Shown: positions 42,700 through 54,884, numbered from the stretch's first letter. The stretch is DNA of 64,000 nt from Atriophallophorus winterbourni (GCA_013407085.1 JACCGJ010023477.1:94425-158424), one strand, 5' to 3'. A program made the numbers and translations. Notes: generated by a model not told the origin, from the sequence alone.

Positions 42700-43390
42700 T
42701 ATGCTGCCACTCAAACAACCGCAATTTGACCTAGGCGACCAAGATGATGGTTCAGAGCGTGTGCGTGCTAAATGCTTCACTTTAGGGCAGTTAGACGTGG
42801 ACCATCTAGGCAAAACACGAACGAAAGCTGAACGCTTTAGATTTACGAAGCATCCTCTGTATATTGAATATATTGTTGATGGATAAAGTGACTAATTCTG
42901 AAGTGCTTTCAAAGGCTGGTCTAGAGAGCATGTTTTACGTACTACGACAGCGTCGTCTACGATTGCTGGGTTATGTGTAGAGAATTGAAAATGGTCGTTT
43001 TCAAAAAAATCGAATTTATGGTGAGTAAAATGCAGGAAGTCGATTTGTAGGCAGAGCGCACTTGCGGTGGAAGATTTTTTTTAAAAAAGTAATGAAATCC
43101 CTTTGCATTGACCCTACGAATAGGGATAAACTTGCTATTGAACACACACTTTGGAGGCACCGTGTAAAACGTCATGCCCAATTTGGGCTGCTGAACAAAG
43201 TTCTTGCCGCCTGCGTGCAAATGACACCGAACGATTGATTATTGCCCATCGCTACAAGTCCTGTGAGATCGTTTGTTCCCACCAAATCAGACTGTCAAGT
43301 CATTCGAAGCGCCGTGTAGCATAAAACCAGCAGACTTCTGCGATGCAAATCCATGTTCGACATCGACCGAAGGACGCCAACAACAAAAGA
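42700..43390 (+). pseudogene. RTE RT C-terminal fragment with 3' end
   Basis: Runs parallel to 26700-27355: GTGCGTGCTAAATGC, then TAKHEROKEN-type decay of the ACVLNALLYGSETLATH region, HPLYIEYIVDG for the SILRILNISWMDR region, a KIEFMVS-like GELQ region, and the ACATCGACCGAAGGACGCC 3' end. Many frameshifts. The KRRLQAGEEQIQLL region is deleted. Confidence 0.75.
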
Positions 43391-43743
43391 TTATCCTTGC
43401 TACAGTAACGTGAAATTCGTTTACATAGTGCCTTGGACTGATGTTTACCAGTTTCCTACTTTTCCAAGGATTACTGTATATCCAGGTTGACATTAGCAGA
43501 GGGTGGTCATCATGACGGTCATTCATAGTTGAGTTAAGTTAACAAGTGATTGAGTTTGTCTGCGGTGTCCATTGCAGAAAAATTCCGTAAGTTCGGTTGG
43601 TTTTTGTTAATTTTGAGAACTGCTTCGTTGGAAATTCAGAAAAGATCAAAGTTGATACAGCGAAATCACTTACGAATTTTCACTTCACCTTTTAGGTGTT
43701 TGAACAAGATGGAAAAGTTTAATAAAATATTATTCACATATAT

Positions 43744-44085
43744 ATGCATGTGGATTTAAAAATCGACTGCAAATGTTATTTTAATCAAATGTTTCTGATT
43801 TCATGTCAGAAAAGCACACACAAACGTGAATCAAGATCGGAACCTGCCGCAAACCGCATCATACATGAATCCCACAATGCCTTGAGTAAGCATTTACTCA
43901 TAAACATGTTTCGACATTTGAATCTAAAGTGGTGGAGATGGTCAGGTTATTCTGCGTTCCTTTTCATTATGTTTGTAGTGAAAAATTATTCAACAAATTT
44001 CATCTTTAAATTTTTAACTAATACTATCCCGAATGTGAACAATTATGGTTTCATGATACAGCGCGTTAGTAATTTGACAGTTTGA
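43744..44085 (+). other. Unassigned 113-codon open frame
   Basis: From an ATG at 43744: an N-terminal Cys-containing part, a basic middle (STHKRESRSEPAANRIIHES) and one hydrophobic stretch (WSGYSAFLFIMFVVKNY). I recognise no family. AT-rich composition and no partner exon make chance likely. Confidence 0.2.
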
Positions 44086-44099
44086 TTACCACGCAAAGA

Positions 44100-45470
44100 G
44101 GGCATTAGCCACTGGTTCATTATACAGAGCAGAGCTGAGAAGTAAATTCCTGAATTTTCTCCTTAATTGAATCTAATCATCTGATTCTTGGGTTGGAAGC
44201 AATTTGGTTGGCTACGAAATTGTGTTACGTTAACTGTATGCGAAGGCAGGTTGCATTTCTTTTCTCTTTTTCGCAGGCGAATACAAAAATTACTGAGATA
44301 ATCTGCAAAATTTTCAATAAATTGAATCATTTCAACGAACCACCAGTGCTTTAGCAACTTTTCATTCTCGTGTTCTCAAAAATAATCGTTTTATTCATAA
44401 TTTGAATCCGCAGATCGAGCCACACTTAGATTCATTGAGTCACGTGATAGTCGAGAAGGCCACAGTTTAGTTAAATCTTCGCAAAGAATCGAAGGCTCAT
44501 AATGTTGATAAAATATTCCCTTCGTTCTTCAAATAAATATCATTATTCGACCTATATTTTATAGGCTTTAAAATCCACGGAACGCAACCCCGACGCGCTT
44601 GCTGCGTCAGTAAGTAAGTAAGGAAGTTCTAATTCAGAAAATAGTTCACAGCCCGATTAAGTGAAAAACTCAAAAAGGATTTTCTTCCGTTTCAACACGA
44701 AACACACCCAAAGATAGTCAACACGTAAGTGCATGTTGTTACGGTATTATTTACTCCAAGTAATGATGAATTAACTATATTGCATTATTTCATGCGGTTT
44801 ATCATTTTTCAACAAAGTTGTTCGCAAAGATTGCGTCATCACATGGGAAAATATCCGACCGGAAGCTAATCGCCAATGAATACAGTATGTCCTCACGTCA
44901 CCCTTAAAATCTTTTAATCAATTTTTTAAATAAAAGTCGTTGGCTATCCCAATTACAATAGAAACTTGCGGTTGGAAATCTGTTGCAGTTTACACGTTAA
45001 ACATCAATGCATTAATGCGAAAACCTCGGTTAACTCAGGGATGGAGGGATATATGCCGTCCGTTTCTATGACTCATCATCCTGTATTTATTGCATATCTG
45101 ATTTCTTTTTTCTATTGTAAGCTTTAGGAATCCAGCAATTTCGAAACCATCTGCATTAAGATTATTCAATAGCAAACAAACAAAAAATCGGTTTACGAAA
45201 GAATTACACGAATACTCTTCACGTTAAAAACTGTCTTCTAATAGAAATCAGTATAACCATCATCAGGTATCGATTAATGTATACATAATAGGGAACTAAC
45301 CTGTGAATTCTAAAAATAGTTTTGTGTGGATATAATCAAAAATTGTCTTTCAGTTCAAGAAGAAATATCGAACGCAATATATTTTCACATATTGACACAT
45401 TTTAGTGTTAAATTAGAATTCTTATGAACGATTGGTCGGCGGAAGTCTTAAGATAGCAAAGTAATTGTAA
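44100..45470. other. No gene recognised
   Basis: AT-rich, stop-rich on both strands. Nothing assignable. Confidence 0.4.
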
Positions 45471-45900
45471 ATTTATGGAATAATAAATAGCCCTGGAACA
45501 GAGAATCGAAAAGAGTTTGGTGTGCGGGTAAGTGACACTATAAGGATGCCAAGACAACGCAAATCTCTCTATCAGAAAACATAACAAAAATGCTCATCTT
45601 TAAAGGTAATCTTTGGGACGTTCTAAAAACAGACAACTCCCGTATAATAAGTAATTACGTAAGACCCACGATGGAATAAACAGTTTAAGTGTGGTCGCAA
45701 TGGCTTAAAAAGATGATGCGAATTTGCGAATAATATACCATCGAGCTAATTAACTTGTCTTTGGACTCAGTCGAAACTTTACAATGTGCGAATCACAACC
45801 CTAAACGTTTTTGATTATCCACGTCGTCTTTCCCGAAGGTATTTAATTTTAGTTGAGAATATTATTACTATAGCGAATCACCTTTATCAATGCTTAGTTA
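45470..45900 (+). pseudogene. Ancient CR1 RT C-terminal remnant
   Basis: KEFGVRVSDTIRM, NYVRPTME, VWSQWLKKMMRI and FDYPRR are readable across frames. They align with LGVWVSSTLKPS, TYLRPTMEYAVLDWSPWLQK and FDSPYRRLRGDL in copy G. Very decayed, so among the oldest copies here. Confidence 0.6.
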
Positions 45901-45904
45901 ATTT

Positions 45905-46430
45905 ACGGGGCTCTGAAGATGGTTTTTATACTCTAATCGGATAAGCGTAATTGATTTCTTTAGCACAATAACATGCTGCATAAAACATAACACGTTATCG
46001 AATTTTGTCAAAATTGAAGCAAATATTATGTCTGCTGAAAGATGATCTGAAGGTTAGTCTGCAAAGTTCATCGTACAATACGAGCGATATCAGGGTATTA
46101 AAAATGTGAGAATAGATGAATTTTTAATTCGAAACACATAAAACGTATGTTTTTTGTTCCGAAAGATGGATGACTTTATTCTGTATTTAACAAAATATAA
46201 AAGAAATTTATAAAAAAGACATACCTTTTGCAACGTCTTTTTCTAAAAAATTAACATGTTGGGAACAATGAAAATATTTTAAATTAACGAACAATTTGCA
46301 AAATAAATTTTTGATATGTTATTTACCAGTTCTTTCCGTGCCGTATGTATAATACCAACCTAAAGAGATTTAAAACAATATCACTCAATCGAATAGTAAA
46401 GTGCAAATATAACGCAATATTAGCAAATAT
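45905..46430. other. No gene recognised
   Basis: AT-rich spacer before the PLE. Confidence 0.4.
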
Positions 46431-46431
46431 T

Positions 46432-46536
46432 TCGGTTTGTTTTTCTAAACAAATTTTGTCCCAATCAATCAGTTCCGTCTCGTTTTCGGTGCATCTAGAT
46501 TGATCATTCAAAAATAAGAGTATGAAATAATATGAA
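46432..46536 (-). repeat. PLE flanking direct repeat, 3' copy
   Basis: About 100 bases from TATTTCGGTTTGTTTTTC to AATAAGAGTATGAAATA, over 90 percent identical to 47406-47507. The pair brackets the PLE RT. Such pseudo-LTRs, formed by partial tandem copies, are characteristic of Penelope-like elements. Confidence 0.8.
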
Positions 46537-46559
46537 AGAGAAACCGTAGCTCACCAAAC

Positions 46560-47298
46560 CTTTTCCGTGTTCGGTTGCGGATGTTTAACTCTGTTCAATT
46601 GGAGCTTAATTAAGCTTTTGGGGTAACCATGATTTCCAAGTCTGCAACTGACTTCTTCATAAGCTCGTCTCTTATCTGCATCATCGCTGCAAAGGCGGTC
46701 AACCTTGTAGAATAGCGATTTTGCTATAAACTGAAATACCCTTTTAGGGTGCGCAGATGTAAATATCAAAATGGCATCCGTGTCGATGGGCCTGGATTAT
46801 TGGATTCAAACTATTGAGATAACTATGAAATTCTTCTAGTCTGTTTAGCTTTATGATGTCGAATGTATCGTCGACATAGCGCTACCATATCTTTGGTTTT
46901 AACGCTTCGTTTCTCAAAGCTATCTCTTCGAAGTGCTGCATGTACATATTCGCTAGCACTGAAGAAATAGATGAGCCCGTCGCTAAGCCATCGTTTTGTT
47001 TGTATAGCTGTCCATTAAATAAGAAGTGTTTCATATTTAGACAAATTGCTACACCGTTGATGATTTGTTGTACACTCATGTTGGTAAGATCCTTCAAGGT
47101 CATATCGGAGTTGAGCGATTTCCTCAATAATTCTAAAACGCTTGTAGTGTCAACATTCGTGAACAAGGAGCTTACGTCAAAACTAACCATCATCTCATCC
47201 TTCCCAATTGGTACGGTACTTAAGCGACGAACAAAATCAAACGAGTTCCTAATAAAAAAATTCGTGTTACCAACCAATGGTTTCAAAAGCTGAGCCAT
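46560..47298 (-). pseudogene. Penelope-like reverse transcriptase fragment
   Basis: Reading minus from ATG 47298: MAQLLKPLVGNTNFFIRNSF, MVSFDVSSLFTNVDTTSVLE (RT motif with catalytic Asp), MKHFLFNGQLYKQNDGLATG, SSISSVLANMYMQHFEE, then PKIW, stop, RYVDDTFDII, with the catalytic YVDD at about 46870. Then LIFTSAHPKRVFQFI and the region to about 46560. PLE RTs are related to telomerase RT. N-terminal part and GIY-YIG domain are absent. One nonsense codon lies immediately before the YVDD box. Confidence 0.9.
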
Positions 47299-47299
47299 T

Positions 47300-47370
47300 T
47301 ATACCTGAACACTGTTCGTACCGACACCCTTGGTCTGACGAATTTTCTGTGTTCAGAAGCGAAACGTTAC
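47300..47370 (+). ncRNA. PLE hammerhead ribozyme, best PLE-type copy
   Basis: TTGGT (47330-47334) directly precedes core CTGACGA (47335-47341). Helix II TTCTG/CAGAA around TGTT lies at 47345-47358. GAAA is at 47361-47364, then CGTT, then ACCAA, which pairs with TTGGT as helix I. Helix III is the palindrome ACGT. Predicted cleavage falls between GTT and ACC (after 47367). It lies on the strand opposite to the RT next to it, implying an inverted PLE end. Confidence 0.7.
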
Positions 47371-47405
47371 CAAAAACTTACTATAACCGATTCATTGCAA
47401 ACTTT

Positions 47406-47507
47406 ATTTCGGTTTGTTTTTCTAAACAAATTTTGTCCCAATCAATCAGTTCCGTCTCTTTTTCGGTACAGCTGGATTGATCATTTAAGAATAAGAGTAT
47501 GAAATAC
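47406..47507 (-). repeat. PLE flanking direct repeat, 5' copy
   Basis: Partner of 46432-46536, with a few substitutions (CTCTTTTTCGGTACAGCTG against CTCGTTTTCGGTGCATCTA). It directly follows the hammerhead unit on the plus strand. Confidence 0.8.
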
Positions 47508-47744
47508 TAAATCCGTATTCCAACGTATTTCAATCAAATACAACGAACGATCGGTTTGGAGCTGTCTGTACCCAAAGTGTAGGGACAATGCGATCGGGAT
47601 TCGCATGCATTGAAACAGCGAAGGAAAGGTAAACCATTTTTCGGCTTTTACGTCACTGATAGATAATGCTAGCATGACACTTCTGTTCAACCACACGTGC
47701 TCACGAGAACTCATGGGCTTAGACGAGTAGCCGTATTTGCACTC

Positions 47745-47812
47745 ATTTCCATCATATAATCACCTCACGCCTGGATTCGTGCTGTTTGCACTCATCAACT
47801 GAGGATCTTGAG
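47745..47812 (-). ncRNA. Hammerhead-ribozyme repeat, subfamily 2 (degenerate core)
   Basis: On the minus strand: CCTCA, TTGATGA at the core (47798-47792, first C lost), a perfect helix II GTGC-AAACA-GCAC, GAATC where GAAAC is expected, CAGGC, then GTGAGG. Helix I (CCTCA with TGAGG) is well kept even though the core is mutated. The tail ATGATGGAAATGAGTGCAAA is shared with the copy at 55907. Confidence 0.6.
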
Positions 47813-48382
47813 ATCATAACCGCACATTTTTAAAAATTGCGTAAACGGCAAACTTAGTTTTTTTAATTAGGCCATTGTTGGATAAGACTGATACGACCAA
47901 TTTCTTCCATCCTCCGTGCATGATGATGCATTTTCATGATGCACAAACACACACAGCGCATAACGGAGTAATCAATAATATTTCCCTGATAACTATTCGT
48001 ACCTCATGGGGCTATATAAGTTCTAACACTGAAATACCTTAATAGTGAAATGATGATAATTAGTGCGCAAGTGTCTAACGCTTCTTGACATTCAATCCTA
48101 TCATACGTGCACCTAGTCTATTAAATACTCAGATTTTTAATGCGAGTGCAATTACGGTAATTTGGTTAGACCGCGTTGTTCTCTCAGCACTCGTGCTACA
48201 ATCGTTACCTGGTGCTTTGCAAACTGTGTTTCTGTGACAAATCAAAACATTTCTCTCATGAGGGCCAACAAGTATTGATTATCTATCGAATACTCCGATT
48301 CTCACTCAAATTGAGCAATATTTATTCTCTTCTTAACCTCGCAATACTCAGAGTTTTCCTTGGAGCAGCTAATGCAAAAACA

Positions 48383-48395
48383 AATTGATAGATAA

Positions 48396-48454
<59 letters not shown>

Positions 48455-48479
48455 GATAGAGAGATAGATAGATAGATAG

Positions 48480-48544
<65 letters not shown>

Positions 48545-48580
48545 GATAGACAGATAGATAGGTCGATAGATAGATACATT
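48383..48580 (+). repeat. (GATA)n microsatellite
   Basis: About 190 bases of GATA units, with scattered GATAAATA, GAGATA, GACA and GGTCGATA variants. The translated frames across it are pure repeat artefacts. Confidence 0.95.
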
Positions 48581-48954
48581 GTAGTATACAGTAGATAGAC
48601 AGTAGATATTATAGACATGTGTTTTGTATCGAACAACTTTTATTCAGCAAATAGTTTTCTAATTTATAAAATAACTCACATTTTTTTTGTCCTCGTTGTA
48701 AGAAACTAAATTTTTGGGTAGAATGATGATTATTTTGAATGAATTTCTCAAAGACACAAAATATTTAAGATGGAAAAATATAAAATTTTCTCTTCTATTC
48801 CGTTGATTCAGTCTGTCATTTTGAAGACATTTTAAAGAGTAGCTTACATGTGAATTAAGCATCATAGTCGCTATCATATCATTTGATTTTTGAAGAATCT
48901 CTCAAATTGTTGTATCGTTTTCTCAGAATATTAATAAGTAGTCTTTAGTTGTAC

Positions 48955-49180
48955 TGTTTTTTTGGCCTCCTTCTGTCGATGTCGACCATGGATTACATCA
49001 AAATCGCATGATGTTTTCATGTTTTACAGTTTTTTGAATGACTAAACAGTCCGATTCGGAACGAACAATCTCTTCCGCAGCGCTGGCAACAAAAGTCAGA
49101 AATCTGTTTTAGGGTGTCAGTTACACGCCGGCGGCATGATCTGCATTCAGCAGATCATCTGCTCCTCGTGAAATTAGTCT
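48955..49180 (-). repeat. RTE 3' end fragment
   Basis: On the minus strand: the finger frame CQRCGRDCSFRIGLFSHSK, then ATCCATGGTCGACATCGAC and AGGAGGCC followed by A-rich sequence. Well preserved and 5' truncated; about 225 bp. Confidence 0.85.
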
Positions 49181-49375
49181 ACATAATTCCACGTATAGAC
49201 CCAGCAATTGCTGCGGTAATTATTGCTAGATACCGTTAATAGTGAGAAAGACAAATGAGGTAAAACAATCACACACGCTGTTGTAACATGATGCATTGAT
49301 ATCGCGTAACCCTTCGGGTAGCAATCAACTCAGAAATCTCAGAAAATGTGTCCGACATACCTAGTCAAATGATGA

Positions 49376-51327
49376 ATGATGAGGACGATTAAGCTATGTG
49401 AATTTAGGTCAATCCTTGTATCATGTCATATTGTCCAGTACGTTTTTGTACACACGGACTTCGACCGCGCTCGAAGCGACGGTAACTACGTAACCTTCCT
49501 TCCGTTTCACAACCAATTCTCAATTGACGTTAACCTGGATTACGCTTTGACTAATGCGCCACGAATTTTTAATCCCCGTAAATATGCGCCGATTGGAAAT
49601 TCTTATCACTGTGTGATATCAATACTCCCTAAAATCTAAAATCTTGATCGTCACGCTGTCCCTCCGCTGTCTTCATTAATCAATCTTGAGATTCAACGCA
49701 TGCGAGATATTTATGTGAAATCAATTTTGAGAACAAATAACAGTCGCCAATTATGAAGGGCGCTCAAAGGTTTGTATGGCAAAAACAGGAAGGTACTTCC
49801 CATTTATCCGTGATATAAATTCATTAAATGAATCTTTCCCCTCTTTTGCTGAAAGAATGCGCACGTGAACTTTCTTCATCTCTTCCATCTTCAACAGATG
49901 CATTGAGAGAAGTATTTTCCTGACAGTTGCAAGCCGGTACGTATTACACCAATCCCCAAAAATGATCCTGAGAAGTACCGCCCCATAGCGTGTACGTCGC
50001 AGCTACTCAAAGTACTGGAAAGTATAGTGCTACGACGATTTGTTTAGAGTTGCCAGGTAGAAGATTCGCATCAGTTCGCGTACCGCAAAAATCGTTCGAC
50101 AGTCGACGCACTCGCGTTGCTAACTGACCATGTATCCCGGTCATTGGATTCAAAATACAAAGCGGTACAGGTTTGTTTGCTTGATTACACCAACGCTTTC
50201 AACAGTCTTATCATACGTTCTTTGCTCAAACAACTTCATGATTGTGGTGTACCCCTGAACCTAAATCACTGGATAGCGTCCTATTTTCAGGACCGCGTGC
50301 AGTATACTGCCGTGAATGGTAAAGTGTCCAATTCTGTAACGATTTTTCGCGGTGTTCTACAAGGCGCAATACTACCCCCCTTCTTTTTTCTATCTACATT
50401 TCTGATCTTCCTTGCTTTCATTCCACTCTTATTCTAAAATATGCTAATGACATTGATGTTGTTTTTGACCACCATAGACGTGTTGACTCTCCTACATCTG
50501 AATTTATTATCAATAACATTGGCCAGTGGTCATCCTCGCTTGGTTTATCGTTAAACCCTCAAAAATGCAAGAAGGTAATATTTTCAAACTTAGCTGGTCA
50601 GCGTCGTGAAACTCTGCTTCAAGGAATTCCCACGATTTCTTTCAATGGCTCGAACTTCCGCAGAAGCGCATGTTCCAAGTATCTTGGCGGCATTTTATCA
50701 CAGAGTGTCAAATGGACCGATCATGTGACTGCACAGTACTTGAAGGTTAGAAGCTTATAATTAGCTGTTTCTTCTGATGTAGTTAGATGTTTTGTTTTTT
50801 CTTGCATTGTTCCCATTTTATTCTACGCATCCCCTATAATTTTTCCTGGTCTTTTTGAAAAGGATTTTTTTGATGATCAGGAAAGAAATCAAATTAATTT
50901 CAAGATTGAGCTCTTCCTCTGCCGAGTTAATTCGTGATATGATCGTCGAACACCACTTTCGTGAATGTGACGGATTGGTCAGAGTCATATCGTCTGATAA
51001 TGCACACCCACTGCATGAGGTCTTCATGGCTTGCAGATCGTTCCCAGCTACGCGTAGTCAACATATCGTCCCGTATGCGAGAACTGAGAAATTCAAAAAT
51101 TATTTTATTCTTTACCTGGCTCGATATTTGGTTGTTCATACAAAAGTTATTCTCGATTTGAGGAAGGAACTGACAGAATAATAACTGAAGTGGGATCATC
51201 TTTGTTTGACATGTATTGTTTGTTTAAAATGTTCATTCTATTACGTGTGGTCGAATTAATTGTATCGCTGAAAATTCGTCTACTCGAATAAAGCCATTTT
51301 TCTTCTTCTTCTTCTTCTCCTTCTTCA
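49376..51327 (+). pseudogene. Third non-LTR lineage (Jockey/RTE-like) with (TTC)n tail
   Basis: An endonuclease end (LDYALTNAPRIFNP, then GNSYHCVISILPKI), VRITPIPKNDPEKYRPIACT, FAYRKNRSTVDALALLTDHV, VCLLDYTNAFNSLIIRSLLK, VLQGAILPPFFF, ILKYANDIDVVF (FADD-type box altered to YAND), LSLNPQKCKKVIFSN, SKYLGGILSQSVKW and a C-terminus HPLHEVFMACRSFPATRSQH, YARTEKFKNYFILYLARYLV. Stops at 49639 and several later. The 3' end is AATAAAGCCATTTTTC followed by TTC repeats. The RT differs clearly from both the CR1 and the RTE copies here. Confidence 0.75.
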
Positions 51328-51399
51328 ATCCAACGCTAATCCTTATTCACATCATACATTGATATTGTATACGCAGGTTATAATGAAAATATCACGCAA

Positions 51400-51600
51400 A
51401 TGCATCTTACATAGGCACATTTAGCATGGGCAACACTGTACCGAACATGTCCACACCGGTTCTCACTTCAATTTAAATTGCCAATCGATTTCGTTCCGAT
51501 CGGTTCACTTTAATACCAGGCTGAACTTGGCTTATTTGATCGACCGTTACCAATTGCATATCTTTCGATAACGTCAGACGTTATCCATCTTTTCTTGTTT
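51400..51600 (+). repeat. Repeat block X, diverged copy
   Basis: AATCGATTTCGTTCCGATCG and TTACCAATTGCATATC match 54790-54860 (GTCGATTTCGTGCCGACC, ACTAATTGCGTATC). It has no hammerhead next to it. Confidence 0.45.
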
Positions 51601-51924
51601 TTAAAGATCTTGTCGCTTGAAGCGTTCTGATGCAATCCTTTCGTATTCAGATTTATACGGGTTTTTCTATTATCATACTCGTTAGTTCCGGCGTTTCCGT
51701 CTCCCGTGTTGTGTCGAAAGATTCCATTTTGCATATCATTTGAACGCTCCTAATTAACGCTCCACAATATCTGCACTTGACTCGAACTATGCAGCCTACG
51801 GTGGAAATTCTATGCCTCCGAATGGTAGTTCATAGAATGATTACAATAAAAAAGGGGTTATTATGGCGAATATATGCACAGATAAAGGCATCGCTCGCCC
51901 ACATACACGGCTTCTCTGACAAAA

Positions 51925-52060
51925 GACTAGGACTTATATATGCAAACGAACATCATCCGTGAGCCTTAGATTTGATATACCCTACTCATTTTATACTATT
52001 ATATTTTCACATTTTTATTCATATAGTAACAATCTGGTGTTAGAAAATTCAGGTCAATTT
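51925..52060 (+). repeat. CR1 3' end, AACCATAAATC-type subfamily
   Basis: CATCCGTGAGCC, then TTATACTATTATATTTTCAC and CAATCTGGTGTTAGAAA align with 555-650 and 53395-53490. It has almost no coding part, perhaps about 130 decayed bases before it (51780-51920). Confidence 0.65.
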
Positions 52061-52064
52061 CTTT

Positions 52065-52925
52065 TTAATTGGTTGTAAGCAGATTTCAACATAGTTACAG
52101 ATATTTCAACCAAACTCGTCAGTGGTTTCCAAAACATAACTTAACCGGAACGAGTGCAAAGGTTGAACCTCTCAATCCTGTTTGTGAAACGTTTTCAGAA
52201 GTTTTCTACCAAACTGCAAAGAATTTATTCCCGTTTGGACTATCGCCCTTACGTTTATTTCCTACCTGCCTTTCTTTTTTGCAAATATTGTTGCCGCTCC
52301 CAACCTTGAGATATTTATTCAAAATTTGGGCATACATACAAATGATTTAACTGCACCTGCGCACCGTGAGAATTTAGAACGTTTATGAATTATGTCTTGC
52401 TCTTAAATGAATAACTAATATTCTAACAGAAGCTAACTGCTACTTATCACTACGAATTTTTAGATCATGAATGTAGGGTTGGATTACGTTTAGAGGCGTT
52501 GTAATGACATTATATTTTTATCTATCGATCGATGGTGAAATAAAAACAGTTCAACTAAGACTCACATTGACCGATGGCACACCCTGTGTCAAAAATCGAG
52601 TAAATTTTGTCAAACGATGAAAGCAATTGACTTAAAAAATTTGAAAATTTTAATGGTAGACGGAAAAATCTGCATTGGCATGCTTAAGTATTTTCTATAT
52701 ACAGCAAATGCAGAAAATGCAGAAGGGTAGAAAAAACTGAACTTTGAAACTATTGTTGTATAATCTTCGTATATTTTCCATTATTTTAATGCTATACCAA
52801 ATGCACCTGAAGTTAAGTGCAATTCCATATTCGGGAACAACGGATAATCTGATGCCTTTGCTCTGTTATTACTGATTACGCTTAAGAGAATTCTACCAAT
52901 ATCGACAGGATATGAGATTTTTACA
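52065..52925. other. No gene recognised
   Basis: A frame of about 93 codons (52069-52350) shows no recognised domain. The remainder is AT-rich. Confidence 0.4.
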
Positions 52926-52929
52926 TATC

Positions 52930-53515
52930 TTTCAAAGAATATTTGGAACATTCTCGCTGGTAACGAAACCGAGGTTAATGAACATCAACATTCGCGGTAC
53001 GATGAATAATGCGATATAGGTCTGGGTTCCTTGGCTGCGCAATATATAGCTCTTTTCAATGAAATCTCTATCACAGAGCAGCAAAGACAGTCATGTGTCT
53101 TCGCAATGTTCCGCACATCGAACGTTTGCGAACTATCAGACTATAAGACTTTACATAAAGGTGAATACGGCGCGCCATTATTATATAGACTTGGATCTAC
53201 CGAAGGACATCCACATAGGCACATGTTTTAAGATTGTGATGAGAAAGTGTCTCGTGGCAATAGCTTATCACTTTACATCCCATTGTTTTGCCGTACGTAC
53301 TATAATTTCTTAGCATTCCCTAATTTAATATGTGGTGTGCTCTCCTTGCTTGGTGATGTTTAAAGCAAACTAGGACTTATATATACAAAAAACATCATTC
53401 GTGAGCCTTGCATTTGATAAACCCTACTCGTTTTATGCTATTATATTTTCACATTTTTATTCATATCCTAATAATGTGGTGTTGTGAAGTAATAAAGATT
53501 TAACAATAAATTATT
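52930..53515 (+). pseudogene. CR1 RT C-terminal remnant plus 3' UTR
   Basis: RIFGTFSLVTKPRLMNINIR, VWVPWLRNI and the FRTSNVCELSDYKTLHKGEY frame mirror LRRLGLCDFTQRRIRRD of copy A through frameshifts. The 3' UTR matches 560-680. Same subfamily as copies A and D. Confidence 0.7.
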
Positions 53516-53519
53516 TAAT

Positions 53520-54490
53520 CAATGAATCCTAGAATAACCAGTTTTGAGAATTCCACATATCCCACTACTACACTGCTTGAAGCATCGTATCCTGAGCAAA
53601 ATCAATGCTAACACACAGTTTTAAGTGGAGCTATTGGTATAACAAACAAGAATGTATATTTGATTCTTTGAGGAAATTCAATATTTTAGAAATACTCCAC
53701 TTACTTGTATCCTTGTCTGGAAAGACAAATGCAATAATGATTTTTAAACATATTTCATGTTTGGGAAACACATTTTGTTAACCAAAGAAACATTTTATAT
53801 TTATTTACGTCATATCAACCTCAGAATCTTAACCTGTTTCATGCAGGACACCACGCGAAATCGGTATTGCATGGGATCTTCTGCCATTTTCCACCATATA
53901 GTGAAGACGACCTTTCAATTAGGATGCAATCCATTGGATAATGTTTGATGGACACCACATTTGAATTGTTCTAGGTGTAGGATACTTCATACAATAATAA
54001 TAGTAATAATAATAATAAGTGCGGAGCAATGATATGAAGCCATTTGACATTGTTTTACCGACAATATCAGATTTGTCGACCTGTTGAACTGTCCATGCAT
54101 ATTAGGAAACATCATGAGACAGTTCATGGTTTCAGCGTCCACACACTTTAATGGCGGATAAATAAGCAAACATCAGAAAGATGAGGTTAGCACACAACCA
54201 TTTACAATAATTTTAATTGCATCTTCCTAATCGGCTTGAGAGTAGCTATCCCATATTACCGTTAAATCAAAGAATCAAACACAAGGCATAAAACATAGGA
54301 AAATGATAGCTCGATATTTGACAAACCTTGCTTGCTCATTGCGTCTGAAACTGTTCAAGTAATATAAAACATAAAGTGTTTTAGGTACAAATCTACTACA
54401 CGATAGAGAAAAAACGTATCATATTGTAGCGGGTGAGGTACTACCCGATAAAGTAAAACGGATCATATTGTAGCGGGTGGGGTAGTGAGG
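53520..54490. other. No gene; short tandem repeats only
   Basis: A small (TAA)n tract lies at about 53993-54019. A duplicated ATCATATTGTAGCGGGTG unit occurs at 54418-54440 and 54462-54485. No coding signal. Confidence 0.45.
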
Positions 54491-54639
54491 TCGGAAATGA
54501 TTGTGTCTTCTCATTTTAAGTTACCAATGGGCAGGTCGCCAATTGTCTCATTTATGTTTCATTTGTCCAACAATAGCCACGTTAGCCCCCGCGTTTCACA
54601 GCCACTTGAACTTGGGCACCAGATCCACACCAGAGGTCA

Positions 54640-54880
54640 TTTTGTCCAACGGTAATCAGGTTCACCCACTACACAAGAGGCGTTTATTAAGCACAAGACC
54701 AATCACAAAACACACGCCTATGTTATATGGGCAAAAAAACAATCACAACACGGATCCTCAACATGTTTGTCCCGGATGTCACTTCGATGTGTTTGTAAGT
54801 CGATTTCGTGCCGACCAGTACGTTTGACGGACATTGACTAATTGCGTATCGTTCGATTGCGGATGACATTGCCAATCGTC
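54640..54880 (+). repeat. Repeat blocks Y and X joined without a hammerhead
   Basis: GTTCACCCACTACACAAG and TTTATTAAGCACAAGACC (Y) run directly into AACATGTTTGTCCCGG and GTCGATTTCGTGCC (X). In the copies at 2.8 and 38.9 kb a hammerhead lies between or beside these parts, so this copy shows a different arrangement. Confidence 0.55.
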
Positions 54881-54884
54881 TCAT

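Noticed and set aside
43560..43595. A possible micro-exon (CCATTGCAG acceptor closely followed by GTAAGT donor).
   Set aside because: Acceptor and donor matches this short are common by chance, and no neighbouring exon could be tied to it.
48322..48636. A 104-codon SIYLSIYLSI repeat protein.
   Set aside because: It is a translation of the GATA microsatellite and has no independent support.
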